The position numbers and the translations under genes were made by a program. The notes beneath the pieces are model-generated. The model searched no databases. It worked only from the letters and a program-made list of their open reading frames with translations, and had not been told where the DNA came from. From Aphrocallistes beatrix (taxonomy: Eukaryota > Porifera > Hexactinellida > Sceptrulophora > Aphrocallistidae), in the NCBI GenBank assembly GCA_963281255.1, contig OY725489.1, positions 3,658,001-3,722,000 of the forward strand: a stretch of DNA of 64,000 nucleotides. The letters run 5' to 3'. Positions 1 to 10,639 of this stretch are shown piece by piece (positions within the stretch are counted from its first letter, which is position 1; each line of letters begins with the position of its first letter).

Positions 1-26
1 CTCCCTAGGTTGCTTAAAGTTCGGTC

Positions 27-117
27 TTAAGATCGAACTTAAATCTTAGTGAATACGACTTAAGATCGAACTTAAGACTTAAGTACTAATATCGATCTTA
101 AGTTCTTAGTGAATACG
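27..117. repeat. Short direct/inverted repeat cluster
   Basis: The palindrome-like motif TTAAGATCGAACTTAA occurs twice (about 27 and 60), and CTTAGTGAATACG occurs twice (about 45 and 105). A further diverged copy, ATCGATCTTAAG, lies between. This looks like the terminal part of a small palindromic repeat cut by the window edge. Its family is not known. Confidence 0.5.
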
Positions 118-179
118 GCCGCTGTCCTCGTAAATCAACAGAATGTTTTTCTGATACCTAATCCATTTTCGTCAACTTA

Positions 180-446
180 CTTATGTAAGGCCTGGTTTTA
201 GTCTCTGATTGGCATAAAAACCAAGCAACGTAACAGATTATAATGCAAGGAGATTTGAGATGAACATTCAGGAAACAGACTGAGCAGGTGCTTGTAGCCT
301 ACCGGACTAGGAGAAAAATAATAGATAAAGTCAAACCCGATATGCTTCCATGGTGTCTCAGGAATGGGAATCAGATGCAACTTTCTCTGAGGTTTAGGTA
401 ACAGTGACTTGTTGTGCTTGCAAGTATCACACGATTTCACTTTCAA
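180..446 (-). pseudogene. Gypsy-type integrase fragment (zinc-binding CC pair and start of core)
   Basis: The minus-strand frame reads MKVKSCDTCKHNKS, then a proline-rich linker, then IPIPETPWKHIGFDF and PSPVGYK. This is the pattern of Ty3/gypsy integrases: the last CxxC of the HHCC zinc domain, the L-x-P-IP-x-PW-x-x-IG-x-D linker, and the first catalytic Asp of the DDE core (here IGFDF). After about 80 residues the frame decays, and the HH half and the rest of the core are missing. It is an isolated relic with no LTRs in sight. Integrase would join retroelement cDNA to the genome, but this copy cannot function. Confidence 0.72.
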
Positions 447-1030
447 TATAGAATTGAATATACATAATAAAGGTTAATTCAATAGAAATTGTAATTGATA
501 ACTAATGAACTAAGCTCAAGTAGTTGACGATCTCTGAATACATCCCCAACAAATAATAACGCTGCTGGATTGATTGAACGGGAGAATTCATTCCCAAATG
601 CAGTAGAATATAATGGTACTTTTCCAATATACCGGATACATCAGAGCAGCATGGAACCTGGAAGTCTTTCTCTTCCCCGTTTCAATCTCTCTCTGTGATT
701 AATTTAAAAATATGTAATGATCTATTAGTCACAAAACGGGCGGGCATGCATAAAATATGCGACCCTCTCGGGGTTTGATTATGGCACGAGAGAGGCCAAT
801 CTCTATTCTCTCTATTGGATAGTCTCGTGTCCCTATCATGCAGCCTCAAGTGATTATCTTTTGGTCAGGCCAAAGCAAATTTGTACGTTATTAAAATTAA
901 TCGATAATTAAAAAATGTTCCTGCCATGCGAACGTCGCAGGTTTAGAAACAAACTAATAAGAATTTGTGCGCATTGTGTGTTTAGCACTGTTTACATTGT
1001 AGAGCATCTGCGATTCAGAAATAAAAAAAT
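447..1030. other. No gene recognised
   Basis: AT-rich sequence with short frames only. Tandem GTCTCTC/ATTCTCTCT-like bits occur around 790-830. No domain or mobile-element end was recognised. Confidence 0.5.
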
Positions 1031-1234
1031 GTCTGTCGACAGACCGATAGTGCAGCTCCAGGAAGTGACTCGAAGGAATATGAAATGTAAATATCGGAAT
1101 ACGTCGAGAAATACCCATCTTAGGGCATTCTAAGTGTGAAATTTGGAATCAACATATTCAAATATCCTATATTAGCCGTTGAGAACTCGCTTTTAGCTCA
1201 AAATAAGATTTTTTCCAAAAGGTGTGAAAATATG
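1031..1234 (+). repeat. Dispersed repeat: internal segment of an H-related element
   Basis: The segment runs from a GTCGACAGACCGATAGTGCA core through GTTGAGAACTCGCTTTTAGC to GGTGTGAAAATATG. The same order recurs in reverse at 11220-10860 and, diverged, at 28593-28770. At the last site it abuts an H 5' end, and at 11.2 kb it lies inside an H copy. It is therefore an internal part of a longer relative of the H family. Confidence 0.65.
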
Positions 1235-1928
1235 TATACATACATACATACATACATACATACATACATACATACATACATACATACATACATACATACA
1301 TACATACATACATACATACATACATACATACATACATACATACATACATACATACATACATACATACATACATACATACATACATACATACATACATACA
1401 TACATACATACATACATACATACATACATACATACATACATACATACATACATACATACATACATACATACATACATACATACATACATACATACATACA
1501 TACATACATACATACATACATACATACATACATACATACATACATACATACATACATACATACATACATACATACATACATACATACATACATACATACA
1601 TACATACATACATACATACATACATACATACATACATACATACATACATACATACATACATACATACATACATACATACATACATACATACATACATACA
1701 TACATACATACATACATACATACATACATACATACATACATACATACATACATACATACATACATACATACATACATACATACATACATACATACATACA
1801 TACATACATACATACATACATACATACATACATACATACATACATACATACATACATACATACATACATACATACATACATACATACATACATACATACA
1901 TACATACATACATACATACATACATACA

Positions 1929-1957
<29 letters not shown>
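1235..1957. repeat. (TACA)n microsatellite, ~180 units, essentially perfect
   Basis: About 723 bp of uninterrupted TACA/CATA tetranucleotide. It opens spurious frames of about 250-280 residues on both strands (repeating YIHT or YVCM), which are not genes. It follows GTGTGAAAATATGTA, the point where the related copies at 11.0 kb carry only a short TATATACATA run, so it appears to have expanded from a seed inside a mobile element. Such perfection suggests recent expansion. The true length could differ from the assembly. Confidence 0.97.
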
Positions 1958-1961
<4 letters not shown>

Positions 1962-2334
1962 TATCACTATTATAATACATGTTGAGATAATGAATTTAAT
2001 GTAGTTTTGCAAGTTTGAATACCACTGAAATCATTGTATCTTCTAATTTCTTGCTACATACTCGCATATTTCCAAAAATGTTAAAAAAGCTGTCACAATT
2101 AATGTGAATTTCTAGAAAAGAAAACAGTTTTACGCGGGATTTTAACAATGTAATTTATCTTCCATATAACGAATGCATTATTTAAAATCGCTAGTATGAT
2201 ATACTATGTATGTTTTGCATTCTGTTAAGCAATTCAATATGATATTGAGACTGATCATGGATGAAAATAATCCAATCAAAATTATTCAACCTTACTATAT
2301 ATCAAGGTTGAAACCGCTTCAAACAAATACCATT

Positions 2335-2500
2335 TTAACCGAATAATGGTCAGACCAAATAATTTGGTCAACCGAATAATGGTCAAACCGAATAATTTGG
2401 TTAACCGAATAATGGTCAGACCAAATAATTTGGTCAACCGAATAATTTGATCAACCGAATAATTTGGTTAACCGAATAATTTGGTCAACCAAATAATACT
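2335..2500. repeat. Left subterminal array of the hAT-type MITE
   Basis: About nine imperfect 17-bp units (ACCGAATAATTTGGTCA, with variants such as ATAATGGTCAG) in tandem, oriented as the reverse complement of the right array. Subterminal repeats in hAT elements are usually transposase-binding sites, so that role is inferred here. Confidence 0.8.
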
Positions 2501-2532
2501 TGATTATATTTTTGCATAAATGTTTATATAAA

Positions 2533-3089
2533 CAAGCGCGCTTCGCTTGCTTGCGCTGCGCGGCTGGCGGACACTTCGTGTCCGCCAGAGGCTCCCTTCG
2601 GTCGCATGAAGTCACATTGGTTAATTATAAGGGAGATATCATCTCTAAATATGTACATCTTAGTTTTAAAATCGATATCAGTCGAAAAATTCCCAAATTT
2701 GTCCATTTTTAAGATTTTGATGAGTAATGATGACGTCATAACAGAGTGATGGGTCATCATATTTGGATGAGAGTTGTATCATATGTGAGGCATGTTAGTA
2801 TACAGATTCTATTCAAATTTCAGCCTCCGATCTCCTATAATGGCTGAGTTATGCTCGAATAACTCTGTTGCTTAACTTTTAAAAATGTGACAATGACGTC
2901 AGAATTCCATGATGAGTCGACATTTTGCTCTGAGCTCAGAACTTACTGGAGCCATAGCCAAAAGACTCCCACATGCCAAAAATTAGCTTTCTATGGCCTG
3001 CAGTTTCTTCAATCAATTCGTTACAGATATATATATATATAAATAAATAAATAAATAAATAAATATTAATCGAGTTTTAATAGTAAGGA
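2533..3089 (-). mobile_element. H element copy 1 (reverse), Helitron-like non-autonomous family
   Basis: On the minus strand it begins TCCTTACTATTAAAACTCG (from 3089), has a short AT microsatellite, then TCTGTAACGAATTGATTGAA, two TGACGTCA motifs, and a GC-rich 3' end. That end carries the hairpin GGCGGACAC-GAA-GTGTCCGCC and the terminal hairpin CAAGCG..CGCTTG (at 2533). The flanks read A at the 5' side and T at the 3' side. It lies wholly within the hAT MITE and so is younger than it. Confidence 0.85.
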
Positions 3090-3207
3090 TATTTATACAA
3101 AAATATATTCAAGCATAAGTAAGCCAATTATATTTATTTGTGTTCGGACCACTTCATGTAAGAACATGTGATTATTGTGTTGGGAAAGCATGCAAATTAT
3201 TTGTTTG

Positions 3208-3400
3208 GCAAAATATTCGGTTGACCAAATTATTCGGTTGACCAAATTATTTGGTTGACCAAATTATTTGGTTGACCAAATTATTTGGTTGACCAAATTA
3301 TTTGGTTGAGCAAATTATTCGGTTGAGCAAATTATTTGGTTGAGCAAATTATTCGGTTGAGCAAATTATTTGGTTCTCAACCGAATACCAAATAATGATA
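3208..3400. repeat. Right subterminal array of the hAT-type MITE
   Basis: About ten imperfect tandem units of AAATTATTTGGTTGACC (TTGAGC variants toward the end). They are the inverse complement of the left array at 2335-2500, and together the arrays make a large imperfect inverted repeat inside the element. Confidence 0.8.
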
Positions 3401-3678
3401 TTTGGTTACAAACCAAATATCAATTATTTGCAAATAATATTTGGTTAAACCGAATAATCAATTATTCGGTTTCAACCCTGCTATATATGTATGTACTTGT
3501 ATGATATTGTTTAAAGATGCTAAAATAAATTTTAATCAGTATATGGCGATAAATTTGTTGTTTTCATGCATTTAATTAGTACATGTAAAATCTTTCATTC
3601 AATATATTGCAAAGCCATTTTATGCCACCCAAAAGTTATAAAATGTCAACATCAGACACAATTTATAATTTGTAAATT

Positions 3679-5115
3679 ATGGCAACTCCAACTTTCATAC
3701 CAGGATTAATTCCAACTGTCTTCCCTCAAATCCCTGAAATGAGCTTAAAGGAATTCTTTGAGACAGTTTCCAAAAGTCGCGACATTTGCATTGATTGGCT
3801 CCGGGCGAATGGACTTCTAGCACGTGAAATGACATGTAAATGCAGGTTTAGCATGCGTGAGTGCATATTCAGTAACATCGCTGATGGCCAAGGATGGAGA
3901 TGCCCTCAAAAACATTGCAAAAAAATTGCAAACCTGCGCGCGGGTTCATTTTTTGAAGGGTCTAATCTACCTCTAACAGAATTGGTTGAGTTTTTGTATT
4001 TTTGGGTTGAAGGACTCCAGAGTACGCATTTTCTACAAAAGAATCTGAGATGGTCACCTAACACAATTACTGACTGGAAAAATTTAGATGAGAGCAAATT
4101 TGGGAAGAGAAAGTACCATCGTGGCAGACAACTCTCAGGAAAGTGGGTGTTTGGCGAGATTGACAGGGATACCAAAGATCTGTTCATGGTTGTAGTCGAA
4201 AATCGCTCTGCATCCTTACTACAAGTATTAAAACTCGATTAATCTATATATATATATACAAAGTATATATGTACGTATATATATCTCTCTCTGTAACGAA
4301 TTGATTGAAGAAACTGCCGGTCATACAAAGCTGATTTTTGGCATGTGGGAGTCTTTTGGCTATGGCTCCAGTAAGTTCTGAGCTCAGAACAAAATGTCGA
4401 CTCATCATGGAATTATGACGTCATTGTCACATTGTTAAAAGTTAAGCAACACAGTTATTCGGGCATAACTCAGCCATTATAGGAGATAGAAGGCTGAAAT
4501 TTTAATTGAATCTGTATACTAACACGTCTCACATATGATGCAACTATTATCAAAAAATGATGACTCATCACTTTGCTATGACGTCATCATTACTCATCAA
4601 AATTTTAAATTTTGACAAATTTGGTGTTTTTTCGAGTGATATCGATATTTAAACTAAGATGGACATATTTAGAGATGATATCTCCCTTATAATTAACCAA
4701 TGTCACCTTCAGGCGACCGAAGGGTGCCTCCGGCGGACACGAAGTGTCCGCCAGCTGCGCAGCGCAAGCAAGCGAAGCGCGCTTGTCTACATTAATTCCA
4801 ATCATCGAAGAGTATGTTAAACCAGGAACCGTTATCTTAAGTGATGAATGGGCCTCATATCATCAAATTCCGCTAGCTAGTTTTACCCATTTAACCGTTA
4901 ATCATATTATACAATTCGTCGTCCCAGGGACGGAGATACATACGCAAACTATTGAAAGCGCTTGGGGACAAGCAAAGTAAAAGATGAAGAATTACATGAC
5001 TACAAATCCGGAATTACTAGACACTTATTTAGCCGAATATTGCTGGAAGAAACATAGCAGAAATTTGTTCGAATCTTTGGTAATGGAAATAGGAAACCAA
5101 TACCCAGTAGTATGA
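3679..5115 (+). pseudogene. Merlin-superfamily transposase (IS1595/ISXO2-like), split by an H element
   Basis: The start is the ATG at 3679 (MATPTFIPG). A Cys-containing domain follows (CKCRFSMREC, then WRCPQKHCKK), then a helix rich in aromatic residues, then the DDE core. LDESKFGKRKYHRGR holds the first Asp, VILSDEWASYH the second, and HTQTIESAWG the last acidic site. This is the layout of eukaryotic Merlin transposases, relatives of bacterial IS1016/IS1595. Three lesions are visible. About 40 residues seem missing between TDWKN and LDESKFG. An H element (4213-4785) interrupts the frame after ENRSA, and the frame resumes with STLIPIIEEYVKPG. A TAA follows the WGQAK motif at about 4978. TIRs were not identified. 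Confidence 0.82.
4213..4785 (+). mobile_element. H element copy 2, inserted in the Merlin transposase
   Basis: It begins TCCTTACTA (with a 6-bp ACAAGT extra before TATTAAAACTCG) and ends with hairpins and CGCTTG. The coding frame lets the empty site be read as gca|tctaca: the left flank ends in A, the right flank starts with T, and no base is duplicated. It contains TGACGTCA twice and TGACTCA once. The 3' 100 bp are strikingly GC-rich against an AT-rich body. Confidence 0.88.
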
Positions 5116-5984
5116 TTATGCTTAGTTTACATTGCTCAATACTGCTCGCTACTATTTATTCATTAAATTATATCATACAACTTTTGTCATATATTAGAAG
5201 TATTAATGCATGGGAGATACGTACTAATAGCACTTAAACATTCAGTCAAGAAGACACATCATTTAAAAGTATAAATCTGAAAATAGGTTAAATACTTCCG
5301 TATTTATTGCTAGTGTACAACTCTAAATTTAGTGGTTACCAACCTGGGATCATGGACATAGGAGTACTGCAGAGCCTGCCCGCAGGCCAAATAAATATCA
5401 TGAAGACCCAGTTAAGACGGACCGTAGCCCCGGGCAGGCCCTTACCAGCAAAGGCTACGCCCCTAATCATGGATCCCTCCACGGAAGATATAAAGAGTCC
5501 ACTGAGTATATGAGTATTTTACATTGGGGTCTAGGTGTAAAAAAGGTTGCAAACCGCTGACTTTATTGAATACAAGAGTTGGCTGCAAATTACCAACTGT
5601 AAAATAATTCAACATCGGTAAAAAGTAAACTGTTATTACATACATGTCTATACCATAGTTTATAATTAAATAATGAATTGTCAAAAGTTAACTCAAAAAT
5701 AGCAACTTGTTAAAGTATCTGTTATCATTTCATGTTTAGACATGCAAGATCAAGTATGCATAACGTGAAGTATTGTGTAGTACATTTTAATATGAGTGTA
5801 GATGGCTTCTATTGTATAACATCATTTCTCCATAGAGTTTGGCTTATGAATGAAATTGGGCTATAACTTGGTCAAATTTGGTCCGATTTTGGTTATTATG
5901 GACTCATTTTGCTTCTTTCATCGAGTTCTATTAACGCACAAATGGATAATATGGTAGCTTAAAAAAAGTTGGGGGTGTAAGATT
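5116..5984. other. No gene recognised
   Basis: AT-rich sequence. A CCCGGGCAGGCCC-type GC patch at 5370-5480 includes an inexact inverted pair (CCTGCCCGCAGG and CCGGGCAGGC). The short frame beginning at 5307 has no recognised similarity and no typical exon features. Confidence 0.45.
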
Positions 5985-6640
5985 CTATAATTGTACCCTC
6001 AACTTCTTCATAAGCTCATTGTTAAGTTTATTCACGACCTCGCTACCCTGGTTAGTAGTAAGTACCACTGGCAAGCCCATTCTCATGAATATCTATGATA
6101 AGTATTGATTATCAGCTAATTATGTAACATCTATACCTGCAATAAAACGTCACTGACGGTAGTGCTCCACTTATTCGGCGTAGGAACTGCTTCCACCCAC
6201 TTTGTGAAGTAATCACTGAGGGTTAATTAAAATGTATTGGTAAATGTTATACGAAGGAGGCAGAGGACCAACGAAGTCGACCCTAACGTGATACCAAGGA
6301 GATATTACTGGTATTGGATGTAACTCTGGTCTGCTGGTTGCCATTTTATGTTTCATTCTTTGACAAGAATCACAATTTGAGATATATCAAGTTCTAGTCT
6401 TAGTATATTCTCGTCCAAAAGAACCACTACTACATATTTTAAGTAAATGTGTATAATACTCACCATATATTGCACATCTTTTACAATTCTATTCTACATA
6501 AACCGCTCACTGATACGAGCTAAAGTACGTTTCATGCCGAAATGTCCAGAGGTTGAGTCTCGATGGCAAGCATGGAGAATTTTATGCTGTTCTTCAGAGG
6601 TCCTAACGACTCGAAGGGCTTCCATTGTCTATACTACATA
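5985..6640 (-). pseudogene. Gypsy integrase relic (HHCC zinc domain plus DDE core)
   Basis: Stitching minus-strand frames from high to low coordinates shows a classic integrase order. HKILHACHRDSTSGHFGMKR is the HH half (about 6590-6530), CDSCQRMKHKM the CC half (about 6380-6350), then HPIPVISPWYHVRVDFVGPL with the first Asp and SDYFTKWVEAVPT (about 6210-6170). LPVVLTTNQGSEVVNKLNNEL (about 6085-6020) is the region of the second catalytic Asp, here TNQG instead of the usual TDQG. Stops and frameshifts separate these blocks, so the copy is dead. It is a different lineage from the element at 24.8-27.9 kb. Confidence 0.8.
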
Positions 6641-6845
6641 GATATAACTGAAATTTCGCAAAGGAAAGAAATAGAACAGCTGAATTTCAAGGGTTGCATA
6701 GAGGGGGAAGAAAATGGATAGGTTTGCCTCTAAAAAGAGATCAATATACACCACTTTCCTTAAATATTGCAACGCAGTCAAATTGGTTACGTACTTTAGC
6801 AAAGAGTTACGTATGATATCCTGGGTTATGCTTACCTCCTATTTT

Positions 6846-6955
6846 TAGGTATTATATATAACTAGGTATTATATTAGGTATTATATGTATTATATTAGGT
6901 ATATAACTAGGTATTATATTAGGTATTATAGGTATTATATAGGTATTATATATAA
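6846..6955. repeat. AGGTATTATAT tandem repeat
   Basis: About nine imperfect units of an 11- to 19-bp AGGTATTATAT(TATAACT) motif in tandem. It is a local low-complexity expansion with no coding content. Confidence 0.75.
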
Positions 6956-7319
6956 GTTCTGGGTGCAGCCTTCAGGATATTCATCATGGGTTATATACGA
7001 GTATACTTGCTCGATTAATAAGTCAGATTCACCCATAAATATAACTAATTTTGAAAGATAAATAATGAAAAATTAAGAAAGTGAAATACTGTTTTTGTGT
7101 AGATTTGGTAAATTATATTTTTCATGGACTAGCTATGGAATAAATAGTTAGTAAAACAGTAGAAATCGAATAGTACCAGGACATGACATATAGGTATAGA
7201 ATGAAGCCCTATTATCTTATAGAATACCTCCCAGTGCGCGTTAGTGTACGTAATTAAATCGCAGCACAAAAATTGACCCGGACCAATTTTGGCCCATGAC
7301 CATGTTTTTTGTGACATGA

Positions 7320-7560
7320 CCTATTTTGGCTGCCAAAACTGGTCCCCCAGACCAATTGTGGCGACCAAAACTGGACCCCGGACCAATTGTGGCAACTAAA
7401 TCTGGTCCCCCGGACCAATTTTGGCGACCAAAACTGGTCCTGAGGGGACCAAATTTAGCCAGGGGGGACCAATTTTAGCCTGGCAGGTCCATTTGTACCC
7501 CACTGCGACCAGGACGTCATATCCACTGGGGTCCATTTGTACCCCGCTTGGACTATGACG
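7320..7560. repeat. Imperfect ~31-bp tandem repeat of GGACCAATTTTGGC units
   Basis: Four to five units of about 31 bp combine GACCAATTNTGGCGACC and AAAACTGGTCCCC. It then degrades into GGGGACCAA motifs and two GGTCCATTTGTACCCC blocks. One of these (TGGGGTCCATTTGTACCCCG, near 7529) nearly matches the 20-bp dyad found in the large minisatellites. Confidence 0.65.
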
Positions 7561-8071
7561 TAGGAATTTTGATAAGTGACCTTGGCGGGTTTTAATCAAC
7601 GAATATCGTGGATTATTTTACCGGTCATTCAAGAGACAAGGAAAATGGCACTGTTGTTTCATTTAATGTAAGCCTGGCTATTGCGATACCTAGAAGCCTC
7701 AGACAATAGCGGAAGATTTAATACAGCCTTGGTTCTATAGAAATAGTTGAGAAATTTTATAATAATGTATACAAACTTGAGTGAGGCCGTGATCATTTCA
7801 TTATCACTAAAAGGTGTTCATGTTTGGGAAAAGGTTGAGAACAACTGATCTAGCCAACGAACATGAAAAAGATCCAGTTATTTCGAAAGCAATAGTAGGT
7901 ATATAAATGGAAATTGTGTTATATTGTGAACCAGAATGAACCGGAATAAAGAAGATCCAAGAGAAAGCGAGCACGACCGATAGTGAGATAATGAAGTTTA
8001 TTGGTACAAATGGGAAACTATAAAAGGGAAGGAAGGACTTTTTAAGAAAAATGTGAGATAGAGAAGATAAA
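7561..8071. other. No gene recognised
   Basis: AT-rich sequence between two tandem-repeat tracts. No frame longer than about 60 codons has a recognisable motif. Confidence 0.45.
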
Positions 8072-8707
8072 TAATTACCCCAGATGTTACATTGCGTAGT
8101 TGCCCGAGTGGGGCACAGAATTACCCCAGATGTTACATTGCGTAGTTGCCCGAGTGGGGTACAGAATTACCCCAGATGTTACATTGCGTAGTTGCCCGAG
8201 TGGGGTCAGAATTACCCCAGATGTTACATTGCATAGTTGCCCGAGTGGAGTACAGAATTACCCCAGATGTTACATTGCGTAGTTGACCGAGTGGGGTACA
8301 GAATTACCCCAGATGTTACATTGCATAGTTTCCCGAGTGGGGTACAGAATTACCCCAGATGTTACATTGCATAGTTGCCCGAGTGGGGTACAGAATTACC
8401 TCAGATGTTACATTGCATAGTTGCCCGAGTGGGGTACAGAATTACACCAGATGTTACATTGCATAGTTGCCCGAGTGGGGTACAGAATTACCCCAGATGT
8501 TACATTGCGTATTTGCCCGAGCGGGGTACAGAATTACCCCAGATGTTACATTGCATAGTTGCCCCAGTGGGGTACAGAATTACCCTAGATGTTACATTGC
8601 ATAGTTGCTCCAGTGGGGTACAGAATTGCCCTAGATGTTACATTGCATAGTTGCCCGAGTGGGGTATTTCTATACCCCAAAATTTCATGGGGTAACTTTG
8701 TACCCCA
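8072..8707. repeat. Minisatellite A: 46-bp unit, ~13 copies
   Basis: The unit is AGTTGCCCGAGTGGGGTACA followed by GAATTACCCCAGATGTTACA and TTGCAT/TTGCGT. Its core is the 20-bp dyad TGGGGTACAGAATTACCCCA. The array ends near 8660 and is followed by two single dyads with other spacers, at 8660-8679 and 8688-8707. Because 46 is not divisible by 3, the frames opened here cycle through reading phases and are not coding. Confidence 0.93.
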
Positions 8708-8800
8708 GGTTGGCAACGGTGGGAATTAATTAATTAAGTAATACTGAATACCCGCTAATTTCCATGAATCTCTACTCTATGAATCTCTACTGCTCTACAT

Positions 8801-9005
8801 AAATTCGTGCTCAGCACTAAATTTCCAGCAATTTGATTTATATATTGACCATATTTGGAGAAGTTTTTGGATGTCCGTGTATAACAACGACCAGAAATTT
8901 TTTTACATACCTGGCCGTTGTTAGGAACCCGCAGCCAAAGAATTTCTCCAAATATGTCCAATGTATATATCAAATTGCTGGAAATTTAGTGCTGAGCACG
9001 AATTT
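8801..9005. mobile_element. Palindromic MITE, copy 1
   Basis: A ~205-bp near-palindrome. The left end AAATTCGTGCTCAGCAC and the right end GTGCTGAGCACGAATTT are exact reverse complements, and pairing continues through TAAATTTCCAGCAATTTGAT. Related copies lie at 12964-13167 and 24237-24415. There is no coding capacity. In copies 1 and 2 the neighbour is the TTAA element with GGTTGGCC ends. Confidence 0.8.
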
Positions 9006-9239
9006 AGCATTAAAATGATGATCTGACATGGTTCAAAGAAGTTATGGATATGAGACAAAATGTGTCCTTTTTTAGGCGACACCAGGTGGTACAAGTGGCT
9101 CTAAATGGCGAAATATTAGCATTGAAATTCTAAAAATCAAAATTATTGTATATAACCCCTTTAGTTATCCTAAAATGGTTAAAAAGGACTTTTGGCAAAT
9201 TTTTGATAAAAAACAAAATGCCCATAGGAAAGGCCAACC
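9006..9239 (-). mobile_element. TTAA-type MITE with GGTTGGCC ends, partial reverse copy
   Basis: Matches, in reverse, the first ~240 bp of the complete element at 57180-58124, ending GGAAAGGCCAACC beside TTAA (9240-9243). The inner side is broken at the palindromic MITE. Confidence 0.75.
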
Positions 9240-9671
9240 TTAATTTCATTGCTAAGTGAAATTTTTAAAATTCGCAAAGAAAATTTATCGAAGCATCGAT
9301 AGCACAACTTTTGACCTGGCTTTATAGTAAACTCATTTTTGTTGGGATGATATTGTTTAGACTCTAGAGCGTCTGCTAATGAAGTATTCAGAGTTTTAAG
9401 GTATTTGTTTACTATTTTTTTTGTTGTGCAACTGCCATGGGTCACAGCAAGCTAACTGCCAGCTAAAATACTTTGAGATATAAACTTGTTCATGATGAAG
9501 ACTGATTGTATCAATTTCTGGTGTAAAAATGTGACCAGCTCTGATCTCCAAATGATGTATTGCATCATTATCGTAATCAGATATTTTCTTAAGGCCTTGT
9601 TTTCTAACATATTTCGTTTTGTGGCAATTTTCGTATAAAATTATACCAGCAGAATACCCTGAAATATCCAT
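9240..9671 (-). pseudogene. Fragment of a multicopy transposon-associated protein (CCDP..H / PGQKLC type)
   Basis: Two overlapping minus-strand frames together give LACCDPWQLHNKKN, then NKYLKTLNTSLADAL, then FTIKPGQKLCYRCFDKF. The C-C-D-P-x-x-x-H block, a helix ending in L, and a P-G-x-K-L-C-x-x-C block resemble the N-terminal zinc-binding segment of large multicopy invertebrate families I associate with transposons. That assignment is from memory of the pattern only. A frameshift near 9420 joins the two parts, and the rest of the gene is absent. Confidence 0.4.
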
Positions 9672-10639
9672 ATTGCTTTAGACAAGAACAAATTATATAA
9701 TTCTGAATTATCAATTATTACAGTTTTCGCATAATTATACGACGACTCCAAAGTATTTATGTTATTACAATACTTATGACAATCCTTCATTATATACAAA
9801 GTAGTGCAGCTGGAATTCGATCTCGAAATAGAAACCGTATTTGGTAAGTTTTACATAACAACATAAACTTGCCATGCTATGCGAAATAAACTGAACCCTT
9901 ATATGGATTACTATTACAATACTTAATTACGAGTGTATGCAAAGTTGTGCAGATGAAATTTGATCCCGAATTAGAAACCACATTTGACAAGTTTTGGATG
10001 GTAACGAAACGTTGCCATGCTATGTGTCTAAGCAGAACAATATATTAATTATTTTGTCAATTTTGATGACTAAAGAAATTAAGAAGATAATCGTTTTACA
10101 ATATTAGGAAAAAAGAAGATTATTAGTACTTGTACAAATACTTCTAATATATAGTACAAGTGATAAAAACACACAAATTTCAACTACAATTCGCACAACT
10201 GGAGAAAGTATATCTATAGAACTGTAGGACTAAGAAATAGAAACAAATATCAATTATTTCAGAGTTCTTCATTCGTAGGCATTAGGAAAATTTGAAAAAT
10301 TTGATAAAAATTAAAATTTGGAATGATTTAAAATAGGTTGGAATTTAACAGTAAAAGAACTGATGTAAGCCATGAAATTTACCAGGAAGATTGTACATAT
10401 ATAGCGCAAAATTAAAAAGTAAATGGACAAATTCTAAACCATTGGAGACATGAAGAATTATTATTTTGAGAGTTTTTTGATAAATTGATGAAAATATATG
10501 TTTAGATAAGAATTAAATCTAAACTAGGCAATAAGAATACCCAATTTAGCTAAGAATATTAGGTAACTATATGATTAACAACCAGTAAAAAAACTGGACA
10601 TCTAAGTTAAGAATTGAAAGATATATGTCACATTTGATT
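9672..10639. other. No gene recognised
   Basis: About 1 kb of AT-rich sequence. Two similar blocks (near 9780-9860 and 9905-10010) share TACAAAGT.GTGCAG.TG.AATT.GATC.CGAA.TAGAAACC and then AAGTTT. They suggest an old duplicated or tandem unit of about 150 bp. No coding signature. Confidence 0.45.

Larger units (their letters stand above)
2303..3480. mobile_element. Non-autonomous hAT-type MITE with 8-bp TSD, split by an H element
   Basis: The ends are CAAGGTTGAAACCG (2303) and its inverted partner CGGTTTCAACCCTG (to 3480), matching 13 of 14 bases. They are flanked by the 8-bp direct repeat CTATATAT at 2295-2302 and 3481-3488. An 8-bp target duplication and a CA-starting terminus match the hAT superfamily. 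No transposase frame is present. Inside each end lies an array of a 17-bp AATAATTTGGTCAACCG-like unit, in opposite orientations. An H element (2533-3089) sits in the middle, so the element without it would be about 620 bp. Confidence 0.85.

Noticed and set aside
1136-2012. Long frames of YIHT or YVCM repeats on both strands
   Set aside because: They are translations of the (TACA)n microsatellite and are open in several frames.
2533-3089. Treating H elements as classical TIR MITEs
   Set aside because: The two ends are not inverted repeats of each other and no target duplication is found at the readable insertion sites.
4605-4980. Cys/Ala-rich small frames (for example SASCAAQASEARL) at H element 3' ends
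   Set aside because: They arise from the GC-rich hairpin region and recur in every H copy in different frames.
8100-8650. Frames with PEWGTELPQMLHC repeats; similar frames at 18277
   Set aside because: Products of the 46-bp minisatellites cycling through frames.
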